A DNA stretch of 64,000 nucleotides from Pseudonocardia sp. (GTDB taxonomy: Bacteria > Actinomycetota > Actinomycetes > Mycobacteriales > Pseudonocardiaceae), in NCBI RefSeq assembly GCF_025465255.1, contig NZ_JAODNI010000218.1, forward strand, positions 1-64,000, written 5' to 3'. A program made the position numbers and the translations under genes. The stretch's first letter is position 1. Each line of letters begins with the position of its first letter. The notes beneath the pieces were generated by a model, which saw nothing but the letters and a program-made list of their open reading frames with translations, was not told where the DNA came from and made no database searches. Below are positions 33,847 through 42,406 of the stretch, piece after piece.

Positions 33847-34728
33847 GTGACCTCGTCCGAACCCCCGCCCGGTGCCGCGCCGGCGGTCTCCTACGACCCG
33901 CACGCGCTGCGGCTCGCGTTGCTCGGCCCCGCGGGTCGGTGGGCGCGGCTCGACGTCGTCGAGGCGACCGGTTCCACGAACGCGGACCTGACCCGGATGG
34001 CCGTCGAGGGCGCTCCCGACCGCTCGGTCCTCGTGACCGAGCACCAGCAGGCGGGCCGCGGACGGCTCGACCGGAGGTGGGAGTCGCCCCGCGGCTCGGG
34101 GATCGCGGTCAGCGTGCTGTGGCGGCCCGAGGGGGTGCCCGCCGAGCGGCTGGGCTGGATCCCGATGCTCGCCGGCGTCGCCCTGCTCGACGCGGTGCGC
34201 GAGCTCGCGCCGGAGCTGCCCGCCGGCATGAAGTGGCCCAACGACCTGCTGCTGGGGCCGCAGCAGCGCAAGGGCGCGGGCATCCTCGCCGAGATGACGC
34301 CGGTGTCCGGGGGTGGTCCGGGCATCGTCCTCGGGATGGGGATCAACGTGGACTACGCGGAGGGGGATCTGCCTCCCGGGGCGACGTCGTTCGCCGCGGA
34401 GGGGTTCCCCGTCGACCGGTCCGCCCTGCTCGTCGCGCTGCTCAGGCACCTCGGGGAACGCGAGGCCGTCTGGCGGGACGCCGGCGGGGACGCCGACGCG
34501 AGCGGGCTGCGCGCGGACTACCGGGCCGGTTGCCTCAGCCTCGGCTCGGAGGTGCGGGTGGAGATGCCGGGCGGCACGGCCGTCGTCGGGATGGCGGAGG
34601 ACGTCGACCCGTCCGGACACCTGCTCGTCATGGAGCACGACGGGCACCGCCGCGCGATCGCGGCCGGGGACATCGTGCACCTGCGACCCGCCGACCGGCC
34701 CCAGGACGACGCCCCCGCAGCCGACTAG
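33847..34728 (+). CDS. birA: Biotin-acetyl-CoA-carboxylase ligase
   Basis: A 293-residue monofunctional BirA without the N-terminal DNA-binding domain. [11 protein letters not shown] near residue 40, the ligand loop [20 protein letters not shown] near 65-84, KWPNDLLL near 130 with the catalytic lysine, and [10 protein letters not shown] near 160 are typical, followed by the small C-terminal SH3-like domain. It biotinylates the carrier domain of AccA3. A TACGGT box ends 7 nt before the GTG, so the mRNA is probably leaderless; the promoter region is shared with accD5. Confidence 0.94.
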   Translation: MTSSEPPPGAAPAVSYDPHALRLALLGPAGRWARLDVVEATGSTNADLTRMAVEGAPDRSVLVTEHQQAGRGRLDRRWESPRGSGIAVSVLWRPEGVPAERLGWIPMLAGVALLDAVRELAPELPAGMKWPNDLLLGPQQRKGAGILAEMTPVSGGGPGIVLGMGINVDYAEGDLPPGATSFAAEGFPVDRSALLVALLRHLGEREAVWRDAGGDADASGLRADYRAGCLSLGSEVRVEMPGGTAVVGMAEDVDPSGHLLVMEHDGHRRAIAAGDIVHLRPADRPQDDAPAAD

Positions 34729-34737
34729 ATTGGCGCG

Positions 34738-35241
34738 ATGCCGTACCCGGATGAGCTGCTCGTCGAGGGCGAGCGGGTGGTGGTCCACAAGCACCCGCAC
34801 TGGAAGATGCTGATCGTCCCGGTACTGGTCTTCCTGGTCACCGTGGGTCTCGGCGCGTTCCTTGCCGCGCTGGTGAGCGCGCAGAACTGGGCCGGGATCG
34901 CGTGGATCGCGATCGCCGTCGTCGGGGTGGTGCTGGTCGTCTGGCTCACGCTGGTGCCGCTGATCCGGTGGCGCACCACACACTTCGTCGTGACGACCCG
35001 GCGGGTGCTGGTGCGCGAGGGCGTCCTGTCCCGGCAGGGCATCGACATCCCGATGACGCGGGTGAACTCCGTCCAGTTCCGCCACACCGTGCTCGAGCGC
35101 GTGTTCGGCTGCGGCACCCTGGTCATCGAGTCCGCCTCCGACGAGCCGTTGGAGTTCCACGACGTGCCCGGCGTCGAGCGGGTGCACGCCCTGCTCTACC
35201 AGGAGACGGACGACGATCCACGAGGAGGTTGCCGACGATGA
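34738..35241 (+). CDS. PH-domain (bPH2) membrane protein, Rv3278c family
   Basis: A 167-residue protein. Residues 1-22 are polar (MPYPDELLVEGERVVVHKHP-like start of the family), two hydrophobic helices follow near 24-47 and 52-75, then a bacterial PH-like domain (about 78-155) with THFVVTTRRVLVREGVLSRQ. The family is a conserved actinobacterial cell-envelope protein, always near birA and gtrA/purK; the function is unknown. A TAGATT box ends 6 nt before the ATG, suggesting a leaderless internal promoter within the birA operon. The stop overlaps the next ATG (ATGA). Confidence 0.9.
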   Translation: MPYPDELLVEGERVVVHKHPHWKMLIVPVLVFLVTVGLGAFLAALVSAQNWAGIAWIAIAVVGVVLVVWLTLVPLIRWRTTHFVVTTRRVLVREGVLSRQGIDIPMTRVNSVQFRHTVLERVFGCGTLVIESASDEPLEFHDVPGVERVHALLYQETDDDPRGGCRR

Positions 35242-36176
35242 CGACCAGAGCGCTCCCGATGCCCGTCTCCACGCAGGGGCTGCCCGCGCACGTGACGATC
35301 TACGAGGTCGGCGCGCGGGACGGGCTGCAGAACGAGAAGGCCGTCGTCCCCGTCGCGGTGAAGGCGGAGTTCCTGAACCGGCTCGCGGACGCCGGGCTCA
35401 CCACCCTCGAGGCGACGAGCTTCGTGCACCCGAGATGGGTGCCCCAGCTGGCCGACGCCGCCGAGCTGTTGGACCTCCTGGAGCGACGCGAGGGCGTGGA
35501 CTACCCGGTCCTCGTCCCGAACGACCGCGGCCTGGACCGCGCGCTGGAGTCCGGGGTGGACCACATCGCCGTGTTCGCCAGCGCCACCGAGACGTTCGCG
35601 AACAAGAACCTCAACCGCAGCCTCGACGAGCAGTTCGGCATGTTCTCCCCCGTCGTGAAGCGGGCGCGGGAGGCCGGGCTGCGCGTCCGCGCGTACGTCT
35701 CCATGGCGTTCGGGGACCCTTGGGAGGGGCCCGTCGAGCCCGCACAGGTCGCCACCGTCGGGCGCCGGCTGATGGAGATGGGCTGCTCGCAGCTCTCCCT
35801 CGGGGACACGATCGGCACCGGGACGCCCGGGCACGCCGAGGCCGTGATCGACGCGTGCGTGGCCGCCTCCGTGCCCGTCGACGCGATCGCGGTGCACTTC
35901 CACGACACCTACGGCCAGGCCCTGGCCAACACCCTCGCCGCGCTGCGCCGCGGTGTGACAACCGTGGACTCGTCCGCGGGTGGGCTCGGCGGCTGCCCGT
36001 ATGCGAAGTCCGCCACCGGGAACCTGGCCACCGAGGACCTCGTGTGGATGCTCGACGGGCTGGAGATCAGCCACGGCGCGAACCTCGACGCGCTGGTGCG
36101 GACCAGCGTGTGGATGGCCGGTCAGCTGGGGCGGCCCTCGCCCTCACGGGTGGTGAGGGCGCTGTCCGGGGACTGA
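35238..36176 (+). CDS. Hydroxymethylglutaryl-CoA lyase-family enzyme
   Basis: A 312-residue TIM-barrel lyase of the HMG-CoA lyase family. VGARDGLQNEKA near residue 22 carries the catalytic Arg-Asp, SLGDTIGTGTPG near 193, VHFHDTYGQALAN near 219 provides metal-binding histidines, and SSAGGLGGCPYAKSATGN near 247 includes the active cysteine. It splits HMG-CoA to acetyl-CoA and acetoacetate in leucine breakdown, or a related 3-hydroxyacyl-CoA. The start overlaps the PH-protein stop and sits behind GAGGAGGT. Adjacent MaoC and acyl-CoA genes fit branched-chain acyl-CoA metabolism. Confidence 0.9.
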   Translation: MTTRALPMPVSTQGLPAHVTIYEVGARDGLQNEKAVVPVAVKAEFLNRLADAGLTTLEATSFVHPRWVPQLADAAELLDLLERREGVDYPVLVPNDRGLDRALESGVDHIAVFASATETFANKNLNRSLDEQFGMFSPVVKRAREAGLRVRAYVSMAFGDPWEGPVEPAQVATVGRRLMEMGCSQLSLGDTIGTGTPGHAEAVIDACVAASVPVDAIAVHFHDTYGQALANTLAALRRGVTTVDSSAGGLGGCPYAKSATGNLATEDLVWMLDGLEISHGANLDALVRTSVWMAGQLGRPSPSRVVRALSGD

Positions 36177-36231
36177 TCGTTCCGGGTGCCGCGTCGTCGC
36201 CGAGACAGCGGTGACGTCGCCCCCTGGCCGA

Positions 36232-36711
36232 TCAGGACTCCTGAGCGGGCGGCCTCTGGTCCCGGCTCCCGAACATCCCGGTGAACCGGGCCCGGTAGAC
36301 GATGTCCTGGTCCGCCGGGTCCCCGCGGTACATCCACGCCCGCAGCGTGATCAGCCCGATCCACGGCTTGCTCCGCGAGCGCCGCGCCTCGACGATCTCC
36401 AGCTTCCCGGTCAGCACGTCGCCGCCGAACACCGGCGCGGGCCAGGCGACCTCGTCCCCGCCCGGCGAGCCCAGGGCCGTCGAGCGCAGGAGTACCTCGT
36501 CGACGTAGAGCCGCATCCACAGGCCCGCGGTGTACCAGCCGGAGGCGGCGAGCCGGCCGAAGATCGACTCCTTGCCGGCGGTCTCGTCGAGGTGGAAGGG
36601 CTGCGGATCGAACCGGCGGGCGAAGGCGACCATCTCGTCGGTGTCGACGGTGACGGTCCCGAGGTCGAAGACCCGTCCGGCGGTGAGGTCCTCGAAGGCG
36701 ATCTCCGGCAT
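36232..36711 (-). CDS. MaoC-family (hot-dog) dehydratase
   Basis: A 159-residue MaoC-like hot-dog protein. It starts MPEIAFEDLTAGRVFDLG and has the hydratase-type segment FARRFDPQPFHLDETAGKES (about 31-50) with the Asp/His pair of R-specific hydratases, then GLAASGWYTAGLWMR-like helix (RLAASGWYTAGLWMRLY). A TACCGT box ends 6 nt before the ATG, suggesting a leaderless mRNA. It may hydrate enoyl-CoAs, but many MaoC proteins have no proven substrate. Confidence 0.88.
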   Translation of the reverse strand: MPEIAFEDLTAGRVFDLGTVTVDTDEMVAFARRFDPQPFHLDETAGKESIFGRLAASGWYTAGLWMRLYVDEVLLRSTALGSPGGDEVAWPAPVFGGDVLTGKLEIVEARRSRSKPWIGLITLRAWMYRGDPADQDIVYRARFTGMFGSRDQRPPAQES

Positions 36712-36725
36712 GGGCCGACGGTAGC

Positions 36726-37514
36726 TCAGGGCGCGCCCAAGGCGGCCACCGCGGCGTCGTGGACCAGGCCGTTGGACGCCATCGCGTTCCCGCCCGCGTA
36801 CCCCTGCTTCCCGTGCAGGTCGGTGAACCGCCCGCCCGCCTCCTCGACGATCGGCTGCAGCGCCGCGAGGTCCCACTCGCTCGCGACCGGCTCGACGGCG
36901 AGGTCCACGGCGCCCTCGGCGACCAGGCAGTGCTGCCAGAAGTCCCCGTACGCGCGGGTCTCCCAGCACCGGTCCAGGAGCGCGAGCCAGCCGTCGAGCA
37001 TGCCGCGCGAGCGGAAGCTGTTCAGGTTCGTCGTCGAGACGAGGGTGTCGCCGAGCTCGGCCACCCCGGACACCGCGATCCGTCGGGTGCCGCCGCGCAG
37101 ATCGCTGGTCCAGGCCCCGGCGCCCACGGCCGCCCACCAGCGCCGGCCGAGCGCGGGCGCGCTGGCGACGCCGACCGTCGCCGTCCCGTGGACGGTCAGC
37201 GCGATCAGCGTCGCCCAGACCGGGAGGCCGCGGGAGAAGGCCTTGGTGCCGTCGATCGGGTCGATCACCCAGCCGCGGCCGCTCGCCGGCAGCTCGGAGC
37301 CGCCGCGCTCCTCGCCGAGCACCGCGTCCCCCGGACTCTCCCCGGCGAGCGCGGCGCGCAGGGCGTCCTCGGCGGCGATGTCCGCGTCCGTGACCGGGGT
37401 GCGGTCCGGCTTCGTCGTCACAGTCAGGTCAGCGGCGCGGAACCGGGGGAGCGTGATCGCGTCCGCGATGTCCGCGAGCTGCAGGGCGAGGTCGAGATCC
37501 GGGTGGTCGCTCAC
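36726..37514 (-). CDS. hisN: Histidinol-phosphatase, inositol-monophosphatase family
   Basis: A 262-residue enzyme closely resembling actinobacterial HisN. TKPDRTPVTDADIAAED near residue 34, LGEERGG near 66 with the metal-binding glutamates, WVIDPIDGTKAFSRGLPVWA near 81 (metal site), RRWWAA near 117, RAYGDFWQHCLVAEGAVD near 176 and EWDLAALQPIVEEAGG near 207 are all present. It dephosphorylates histidinol phosphate; inositol phosphates are a possible side activity. GTG 37514 has AAGGTT 7 nt upstream, consistent with a leaderless mRNA, and is divergent from the response regulator. Confidence 0.92.
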   Translation of the reverse strand: MSDHPDLDLALQLADIADAITLPRFRAADLTVTTKPDRTPVTDADIAAEDALRAALAGESPGDAVLGEERGGSELPASGRGWVIDPIDGTKAFSRGLPVWATLIALTVHGTATVGVASAPALGRRWWAAVGAGAWTSDLRGGTRRIAVSGVAELGDTLVSTTNLNSFRSRGMLDGWLALLDRCWETRAYGDFWQHCLVAEGAVDLAVEPVASEWDLAALQPIVEEAGGRFTDLHGKQGYAGGNAMASNGLVHDAAVAALGAP

Positions 37515-37569
37515 GTCGGAGAACCTTGCCACCACCCCCGCCACGCGCCGCAAGGCATAAGCTCCCGAC

Positions 37570-38226
37570 GTGACCACGGTCTTGTTGGCCGAGGACGACG
37601 CCGCCATCGCGGAGCCGCTCTCCAGGGCCCTGCAGCGCGAGGGCTACCAGGTCGACGTCGCCCCCGACGGCGTCGTCGCGCTCGACCGCGTCCGGGAGGG
37701 AGGCATCGACCTCCTCGTCCTCGATCTCGGGCTGCCCAAGATGGACGGCCTCGAGGTCTGCCGGCGGATGCGGCCGGACTTCCCGGACCTCCCCGTCCTC
37801 ATGCTGACCGCCCGCACGGACGAGGTGGACTTCGTCGTCGGCCTGGACGCGGGCGCGGACGACTACGTCGGCAAACCGTTCCGGCTCGCGGAGCTGCTGG
37901 CCCGGGTCCGGGCGTTGCTGCGCCGGCTCACCCCCGAGACGGTCGACGTCGGCGGCGTGCGGATGGAGCTCTCCGGCCGCCGCGTGCTCGTCGACGGACA
38001 GGAGATCGCTCTGGCGAACAAGGAGTTCGAGCTGCTGCGGGTGCTGATGCTGCGCTCCGGGCAGGTCGTGACGCGGGAGGAGATCCTCCGCGAGGTCTGG
38101 AACGACCCGGACATGAAGACGTCGAAGACGCTGGACATGCACATGTCGTGGCTGCGTCGCAAGATCGGTGGGGAGCGCCGGATCGCGACCGTCCGCGGTG
38201 TCGGCTTCCGCTTCAACCACGACTGA
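37570..38226 (+). CDS. OmpR/PhoB-family response regulator
   Basis: A 218-residue regulator with a receiver domain (1-115; acidic pair EDD near 8-10, phosphoacceptor aspartate in LLVLDLGLPKMDG near 52, conserved Lys in YVGKPF near 102) and a winged-helix DNA-binding domain (about 125-216) ending RRKIGGERRIATVRGVGFRF. TAAGCT ends 6 nt before the GTG, so the mRNA is likely leaderless. It forms a two-component pair with the kinase gene 12 bp downstream. The target genes are unknown. Confidence 0.94.
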   Translation: MTTVLLAEDDAAIAEPLSRALQREGYQVDVAPDGVVALDRVREGGIDLLVLDLGLPKMDGLEVCRRMRPDFPDLPVLMLTARTDEVDFVVGLDAGADDYVGKPFRLAELLARVRALLRRLTPETVDVGGVRMELSGRRVLVDGQEIALANKEFELLRVLMLRSGQVVTREEILREVWNDPDMKTSKTLDMHMSWLRRKIGGERRIATVRGVGFRFNHD

Positions 38227-38238
38227 CCCGGCCAGCAG

Positions 38239-39507
38239 ATGCGCCGCCGGATCCTCCAGTCCACCCTCCTCGTCGTCGCGATCACCGCACTCGTGCTGGG
38301 CGGGCCGCTCGCCGTCACGACCTGGCAACTCGTCGAGGACATCACCCGGGCGGACCTGACGTCGCGGCTCGAGGTGATCGCGGAGCGGCTCGAGGAGCAG
38401 CCGAGCGCCGTCGACCCGTCGACCCTCGCGCTCGCGGTGCCCGTCACCGGCCGGCTGACCCTCGAGCGGCCGGGGGAGCCGAGCCGCTCGTTCGGGGCGG
38501 ACACCGGCGCTGACCCGGTGACCGAGACGCTGCCCTTCGCGCTCGGCGGGACGATCACCCTCACCGAGCCGCGGTCGATCATGCGGACACAGCAGGTGCA
38601 GGTCACGGTGATCGTGCTCCTGCTGGTGGTGATCTCCATCGGTGCCGGGACGATCGTCGCGACGCTCACCGCCCGCCGGCTCGCCGACCCGCTCCGCGAC
38701 GTCGCGGACCGGGCCGCCCGGCTCGGCGCCGGGGACTTCCGCCGCACCCCGCACCGGCACAACATCCCCGAGCTGGACCGCGTCTCGGACGTCCTGGACA
38801 CCTCCGCGACGGCGCTGGCCGAGCTGGTGCAACGGGAACGTGCGCTGGTCGGGGACGTGTCCCATCAGCTCCGCAGCCGGATCACGGCCCTGACCCTGCG
38901 CCTCGACGAGCTCGCCGCGCACCCGGACCCCGACGCCCGCCGTGAGGCGCTCGCCGCCCTCGAGCAGACCGAACGCCTCTCCGACGTCCTCGACGAACTG
39001 CTCGAGGCGTCCCGCGCGGCTCGAGCAGCCGGCGCGGAGCCGATGGACCTGCGGGAGGGGCTCGCGGCCGTCGTCGAGGAGTGGCGGCCCGCGCTGGTGC
39101 AGGCGGGCCGGACGTTGCGGCTGCGGGTGCCGGAGGGGCTGCTCGCCCGGGTCACGCCCGCGCGGATCCGGGAGGCCGTCGGCGCGCTCGTGGACAACGC
39201 GACGCAGCACGGCGGCGGGACCGTCACGATCAGCGCGCGGTCCGGGGACTCCCTGCTGGTGGTCGAGGTGAGCGACACCGGCCCCGGCATCCCCGAGGAG
39301 CTCGTGCCGCACGTGTTCGACCGGGGGGTGTCGGTGCAGTCGTCGACCGGCCTGGGGCTCGCCCTGGCCCGGGCGCTCGTCGAGGCGGACGGGGGCCGCC
39401 TGGAGCTCTCCCGCGCCAGGCCGCCCACGTTCACGATCTTCCTACCGGCGGCGAGGGCCGACGACGTCGTGGCCGCCCCGCGCCCCCCGACGGCAACCCC
39501 TCGCTGA
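38239..39507 (+). CDS. Sensor histidine kinase
   Basis: A 422-residue kinase with a membrane helix near 5-27, a ~85-residue extracytoplasmic sensor region, a second helix near 120-145, a HAMP segment (LTARRLADPLRDVADRAARL near 146-165), and the phosphoacceptor site in GDVSHQLRSRITALTLRL near 213. The H-box lacks the usual proline after the His (RSRIT instead of RTPLT), a variant seen in some actinobacterial kinases. The ATP domain has ALVDNATQHGG (N box), DTGPGIP (G1) and STGLGLALARAL (G2). It is paired with the preceding regulator; the signal is unknown. Confidence 0.93.
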   Translation: MRRRILQSTLLVVAITALVLGGPLAVTTWQLVEDITRADLTSRLEVIAERLEEQPSAVDPSTLALAVPVTGRLTLERPGEPSRSFGADTGADPVTETLPFALGGTITLTEPRSIMRTQQVQVTVIVLLLVVISIGAGTIVATLTARRLADPLRDVADRAARLGAGDFRRTPHRHNIPELDRVSDVLDTSATALAELVQRERALVGDVSHQLRSRITALTLRLDELAAHPDPDARREALAALEQTERLSDVLDELLEASRAARAAGAEPMDLREGLAAVVEEWRPALVQAGRTLRLRVPEGLLARVTPARIREAVGALVDNATQHGGGTVTISARSGDSLLVVEVSDTGPGIPEELVPHVFDRGVSVQSSTGLGLALARALVEADGGRLELSRARPPTFTIFLPAARADDVVAAPRPPTATPR

Positions 39508-39522
39508 GGCGGGCCGCGAGGA

Positions 39523-40038
39523 TCAGGGTGTGGCGCCCGGCACCTGACGACGGACGTTCTCGTCCGGGAAGACGAACCGGCGGAACGCCCACCAGCGGAA
39601 GGCCATCCCGACCAGGGTCCCGACGATCTGGCCGCTCACGAAGTCCGCGACCTCCTGGGTGAGCAGGGAGACCTCGGGGATCTGCAGGTGCAGCAGGTAG
39701 CGGGAGACGGCCAGCGGGGCGGAGTAGACGCCCACGCCGATGCCGCTGACCAGGAAGAACAGCAACGCCTCGTGATGCTTCTCCCGGCCGCCGCGGGTGC
39801 GGAAGGACCACTCGCGGTTCATGACGTAGGACACGATCGTCGCGATCAGCACCGCCATGATCTTCGCCGTGAGCGGTTTGGTCTCGAGGACCGTGCTCTT
39901 CAGGAGAAGGAAGACCGTGGTGTCGATGATCCACGTGGTGCCGCCGACGAAGGCGAACTTCACCAGCTCACGGTGCTTGATCGCGAGGTCACGGTACGGC
40001 TGCGGGATGCGCGCCAGCGCCGTTTCCACCAAGGACAC
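39523..40038 (-). CDS. GtrA-family membrane protein (Rv3277 type)
   Basis: A 171-residue GtrA-like protein with four membrane helices: FAFVGGTTWIIDTTVFLLL near 28-46, KIMAVLIATIVSYVMNREWSF near 59-79, FFLVSGIGVGVYSAPLAV near 93-110, and the C-terminal GTLVGMAFRWWAFRRFVF segment. The NREWSF and RWWAFRRFVF motifs are family signatures. GtrA proteins are thought to flip polyprenyl-linked sugars, and the mycobacterial homologue is placed in arabinan-related flipping. The gene is divergent from purK, as in M. tuberculosis. Confidence 0.9.
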   Translation of the reverse strand: MSLVETALARIPQPYRDLAIKHRELVKFAFVGGTTWIIDTTVFLLLKSTVLETKPLTAKIMAVLIATIVSYVMNREWSFRTRGGREKHHEALLFFLVSGIGVGVYSAPLAVSRYLLHLQIPEVSLLTQEVADFVSGQIVGTLVGMAFRWWAFRRFVFPDENVRRQVPGATP

Positions 40039-40117
40039 TCGGCCGATCGTGCCAGACGACCGAACTCCCCGAGCGCTCGGCCGGGCCCGCGCTTCGCTCG
40101 GCTAGGCTCCCCGGACC

Positions 40118-41344
40118 GTGAGCACCCCCCGTGACTTCCCCGTCGTCGGCATGATCGGCGGCGGGCAGCTGGCCCGGATGACGCACCAGGCCGCCATCGC
40201 CCTCGGCCAGACGCTGCGCGTGCTCGCCGCCGGGCCGGGCGAGCCCGCCGCGCTGGTCAGCCCGGACGTCGTGCCCGGATCGCCGGACTCCCTCGACGAC
40301 CTCCTCGCCCTCGCGAAGACCTGCGACGCCGTCACGTTCGACCACGAGGGTGTGCCGCAGGAGCACCTGCGTGCGCTCGTCGAGCGGGGGGTGCCCGTCC
40401 GGCCGGGCCCGGACGCGTTGCTGCACGCGCAGGACAAGCTCGTCATGCGCCGTCGGCTCGCCGGGCTCGGGATCGCGGTCCCGCCCTTCGCGGCCGTGGA
40501 GAGCCCCGCGGACGTCGAGGCGTTCGGCGCGGAGCACGGCTGGCCGGTGGTGCTCAAGGCCGTCCGCGGCGGGTACGACGGGCGCGGCGTCTGGTTCCTG
40601 CAGGCCCCGGACCCGGACCTGGTCGCCGAGCTGCTGGCGGCGGGGACGCCGCTGATGGCCGAGCAGGCCGTGGTCATGCGTCGGGAGCTCGCCGCGCAGG
40701 TCGCGCGTTCGCCGTTCGGGCAGGCCGCGGCGTGGCCGGTCGTCGAGAGCATCCAGGAGAACGGGCAGTGCGTCGTGGTGCTCTCGCCCGCGCCCGGGAT
40801 CTCCGAGGACCTGGCCCTTCAGGCGCAGGGCCTCGCCCTGCGGATCGCCCGCGAGCTCGACGTCACCGGCCTGCTGGCCGTCGAGCTGTTCGAGACGGAC
40901 GCGGGGCTGGTCGTGAACGAGCTGGCGATGCGGCCGCACAACTCGGGGCACTGGACGATCGAGGGCGCCCGCACCTCGCAGTTCGAGCAGCACCTGCGGG
41001 CGGTCCTGGACTACCCGCTCGGCTCGACCGCGCCGACCGCGCCCGCCGTCGTCATGGCGAACGTGCTCGGGGCGGACGTGCCGCCGTCGATGACGGTCGA
41101 CGAGCGGATCCACCATCTGTTCGCCCGCTTCCCGGACGTCAAGGTCCACCTGTACGGCAAGGGCGAGCGGCCGGCCCGCAAGGTCGGGCACGTGACGGCG
41201 CTCGGCCGGGACATGTCGGAGGTCCGGCGGCGGGCCGAGCTCGGGGCGCACTGGCTCTCGACGGGCGAGTGGTCCGACGGCTGGTCCGTGCACGACGGGG
41301 CGGCCGTGTCCGTCCCCACGACGACGGGAGACCGCAATGACTGA
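40118..41344 (+). CDS. purK: N5-carboxyaminoimidazole ribonucleotide synthase
   Basis: A 408-residue ATP-grasp enzyme that uses ATP and bicarbonate to carboxylate AIR at N5 in purine synthesis. [19 protein letters not shown] (near residue 11), [14 protein letters not shown] near 75, [14 protein letters not shown] near 148 (ATP lid), [26 protein letters not shown] near 257 (metal and substrate site) are present. TAGGCT at 40103-40108 ends 9 nt before the GTG, so the transcript is leaderless or nearly so. It overlaps purE by 8 nt. Confidence 0.96.
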   Translation: MSTPRDFPVVGMIGGGQLARMTHQAAIALGQTLRVLAAGPGEPAALVSPDVVPGSPDSLDDLLALAKTCDAVTFDHEGVPQEHLRALVERGVPVRPGPDALLHAQDKLVMRRRLAGLGIAVPPFAAVESPADVEAFGAEHGWPVVLKAVRGGYDGRGVWFLQAPDPDLVAELLAAGTPLMAEQAVVMRRELAAQVARSPFGQAAAWPVVESIQENGQCVVVLSPAPGISEDLALQAQGLALRIARELDVTGLLAVELFETDAGLVVNELAMRPHNSGHWTIEGARTSQFEQHLRAVLDYPLGSTAPTAPAVVMANVLGADVPPSMTVDERIHHLFARFPDVKVHLYGKGERPARKVGHVTALGRDMSEVRRRAELGAHWLSTGEWSDGWSVHDGAAVSVPTTTGDRND

Positions 41345-41855
41345 CCCCCAGGGCCTGCCGGCGCAGGTGGGCGTGATCATGGGCAGCGACTCGGACTGGC
41401 CCGTCATGGGCGCGGCCGGCGAGGCGCTCGCGGAGTTCGGCGTGCCCTACGAGGTGGGCGTCTACTCCGCGCACCGGACCCCCCAGCGCATGCTGGACTA
41501 CGCGAAGGACGCTGCCGGCCGGGGCCTGAGGGTGATCATCGCCGGGGCCGGCGGCGCGGCGCACCTGCCGGGCATGGTCGCGTCCGCGACGCCGCTGCCG
41601 GTGATCGGCGTGCCGGTCCCGCTCAAGGTGCTCGACGGGCTGGACTCGCTGCTCTCGATCGTGCAGATGCCGGCCGGGGTCCCGGTGGCGACGGTCGCGG
41701 TGGGCAACGCGCGCAACGCGGGCCTGCTCGCGGTGCGGATCCTGGCGGCGTCGGACGAGGCGCTCCGGGCCCGGATGGAGACCTTCCAGGCCGAGCTCGA
41801 GCAGATGGTGCTGGACAAGGACGCGGCTCTCCGGTCGGCTGTGCGCAACGGATAG
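41337..41855 (+). CDS. purE: N5-CAIR mutase
   Basis: A 172-residue class I PurE that moves the carboxylate of N5-CAIR to C4, giving [17 protein letters not shown] near residue 12, [13 protein letters not shown] near 45, [16 protein letters not shown] near 66 and [42 protein letters not shown]-type block near 90-132 are the family signatures. It begins within the purK end, so the two are coupled. Confidence 0.96.
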   Translation: MTDPQGLPAQVGVIMGSDSDWPVMGAAGEALAEFGVPYEVGVYSAHRTPQRMLDYAKDAAGRGLRVIIAGAGGAAHLPGMVASATPLPVIGVPVPLKVLDGLDSLLSIVQMPAGVPVATVAVGNARNAGLLAVRILAASDEALRARMETFQAELEQMVLDKDAALRSAVRNG

Positions 41856-41966
41856 CGGGACCCGTCGGCCGGAAGAACGGCCGGGGTCAAGGACGCCCGG
41901 ACCGTGCTCGCCACGGTGTGAGGAGGCCGCGCGAAAAAGTCGTGGCGGACTCCCGGATCGCGGTCG

Positions 41967-42173
41967 TAGGCTGGCTGTACATGGGAGAGGAGGTGGTCCA
42001 GCGTTGATTAGCAACAGGACTCGTGAGGTGGCTGTCCGCTAGCACCGCGGGACGTTTTCTCGACGGCCGTGGAAGTCGGTAGGTGCCGGCGAATTCCAGG
42101 CGGTCACCGTGATCCCCGGGTCCGAGCCCGTCCAGCTCGGCTTGCGCACCGTTTCCGGTGCGGCCCGGGGATC
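41967..42173 (+). ncRNA. Candidate structured RNA with promoter and two overlapping micro-ORFs
   Basis: A TAGGCT -10 (41967-41972), with a loose TGGCGG 18 bp upstream, precedes ATG 41981 by 8 nt. This would give a leaderless micro-ORF MGEEVVQR ending in TGA at 42005-42007. Inside it is AGGAGGTGGTCC, almost the full complement of the 16S rRNA 3' end. This is correctly spaced for TTG 42004, which overlaps the stop and opens a 12-codon ORF, LISNRTREVAVR, ending at 42042. Downstream, 42111-42173 folds into a three-way junction: outer stem GATCCCCGGG/CCCGGGGATC, hairpin CCGAGC/GCTCGG and hairpin CGCACCG/CGGTGCG. No plus-strand gene follows before 43189. I could not name an RNA family; the function is unknown. 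Confidence 0.5.
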
Positions 42174-42215
42174 ATCCATGTCCGGATCCGTTCCGCCGCG
42201 CGAGCGGCTCCAGCG

Positions 42216-42392
42216 TCAGGCCACGCCGACCGCCGCCCCCGGCCCGTGGCTCGCGGCCTCCGCGACCAGCTCGCGCAGCACGTCGACGTCCACGTTCGCC
42301 AGGCTCGTGAACCGCACGCAGGACTTCCCGATCGACGCCTTCGGCAGCCGCTCCCGGTACGTCTCCGCGAGGTAGCCGACCTCGGTGGCAGC
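42216..42392 (-). pseudogene. Remnant of a DUF1801-type gene (3' part only)
   Basis: On the minus strand this stretch encodes TEVGYLAETYRERLPKAS followed by IGKSCVRFTSLANVDVDVLRELV, a good match to the C-terminal part of DUF1801 (YdhG-like) proteins. It stops at a normal TGA at 42216. Upstream the frame runs into the 3' end of the TetR gene, so the N-terminal two thirds and start are missing. It is probably a decayed neighbour gene truncated by deletion next to the regulator. Confidence 0.65.
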
Positions 42393-42406
42393 AAAGGGAT
42401 CCGGAG

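Noticed and set aside
41978-42173. Possible tRNA, tmRNA or riboswitch
   Set aside because: There is no acceptor/T-loop arrangement or CCA end and I recognise no riboswitch core; kept only as an unnamed structured RNA.
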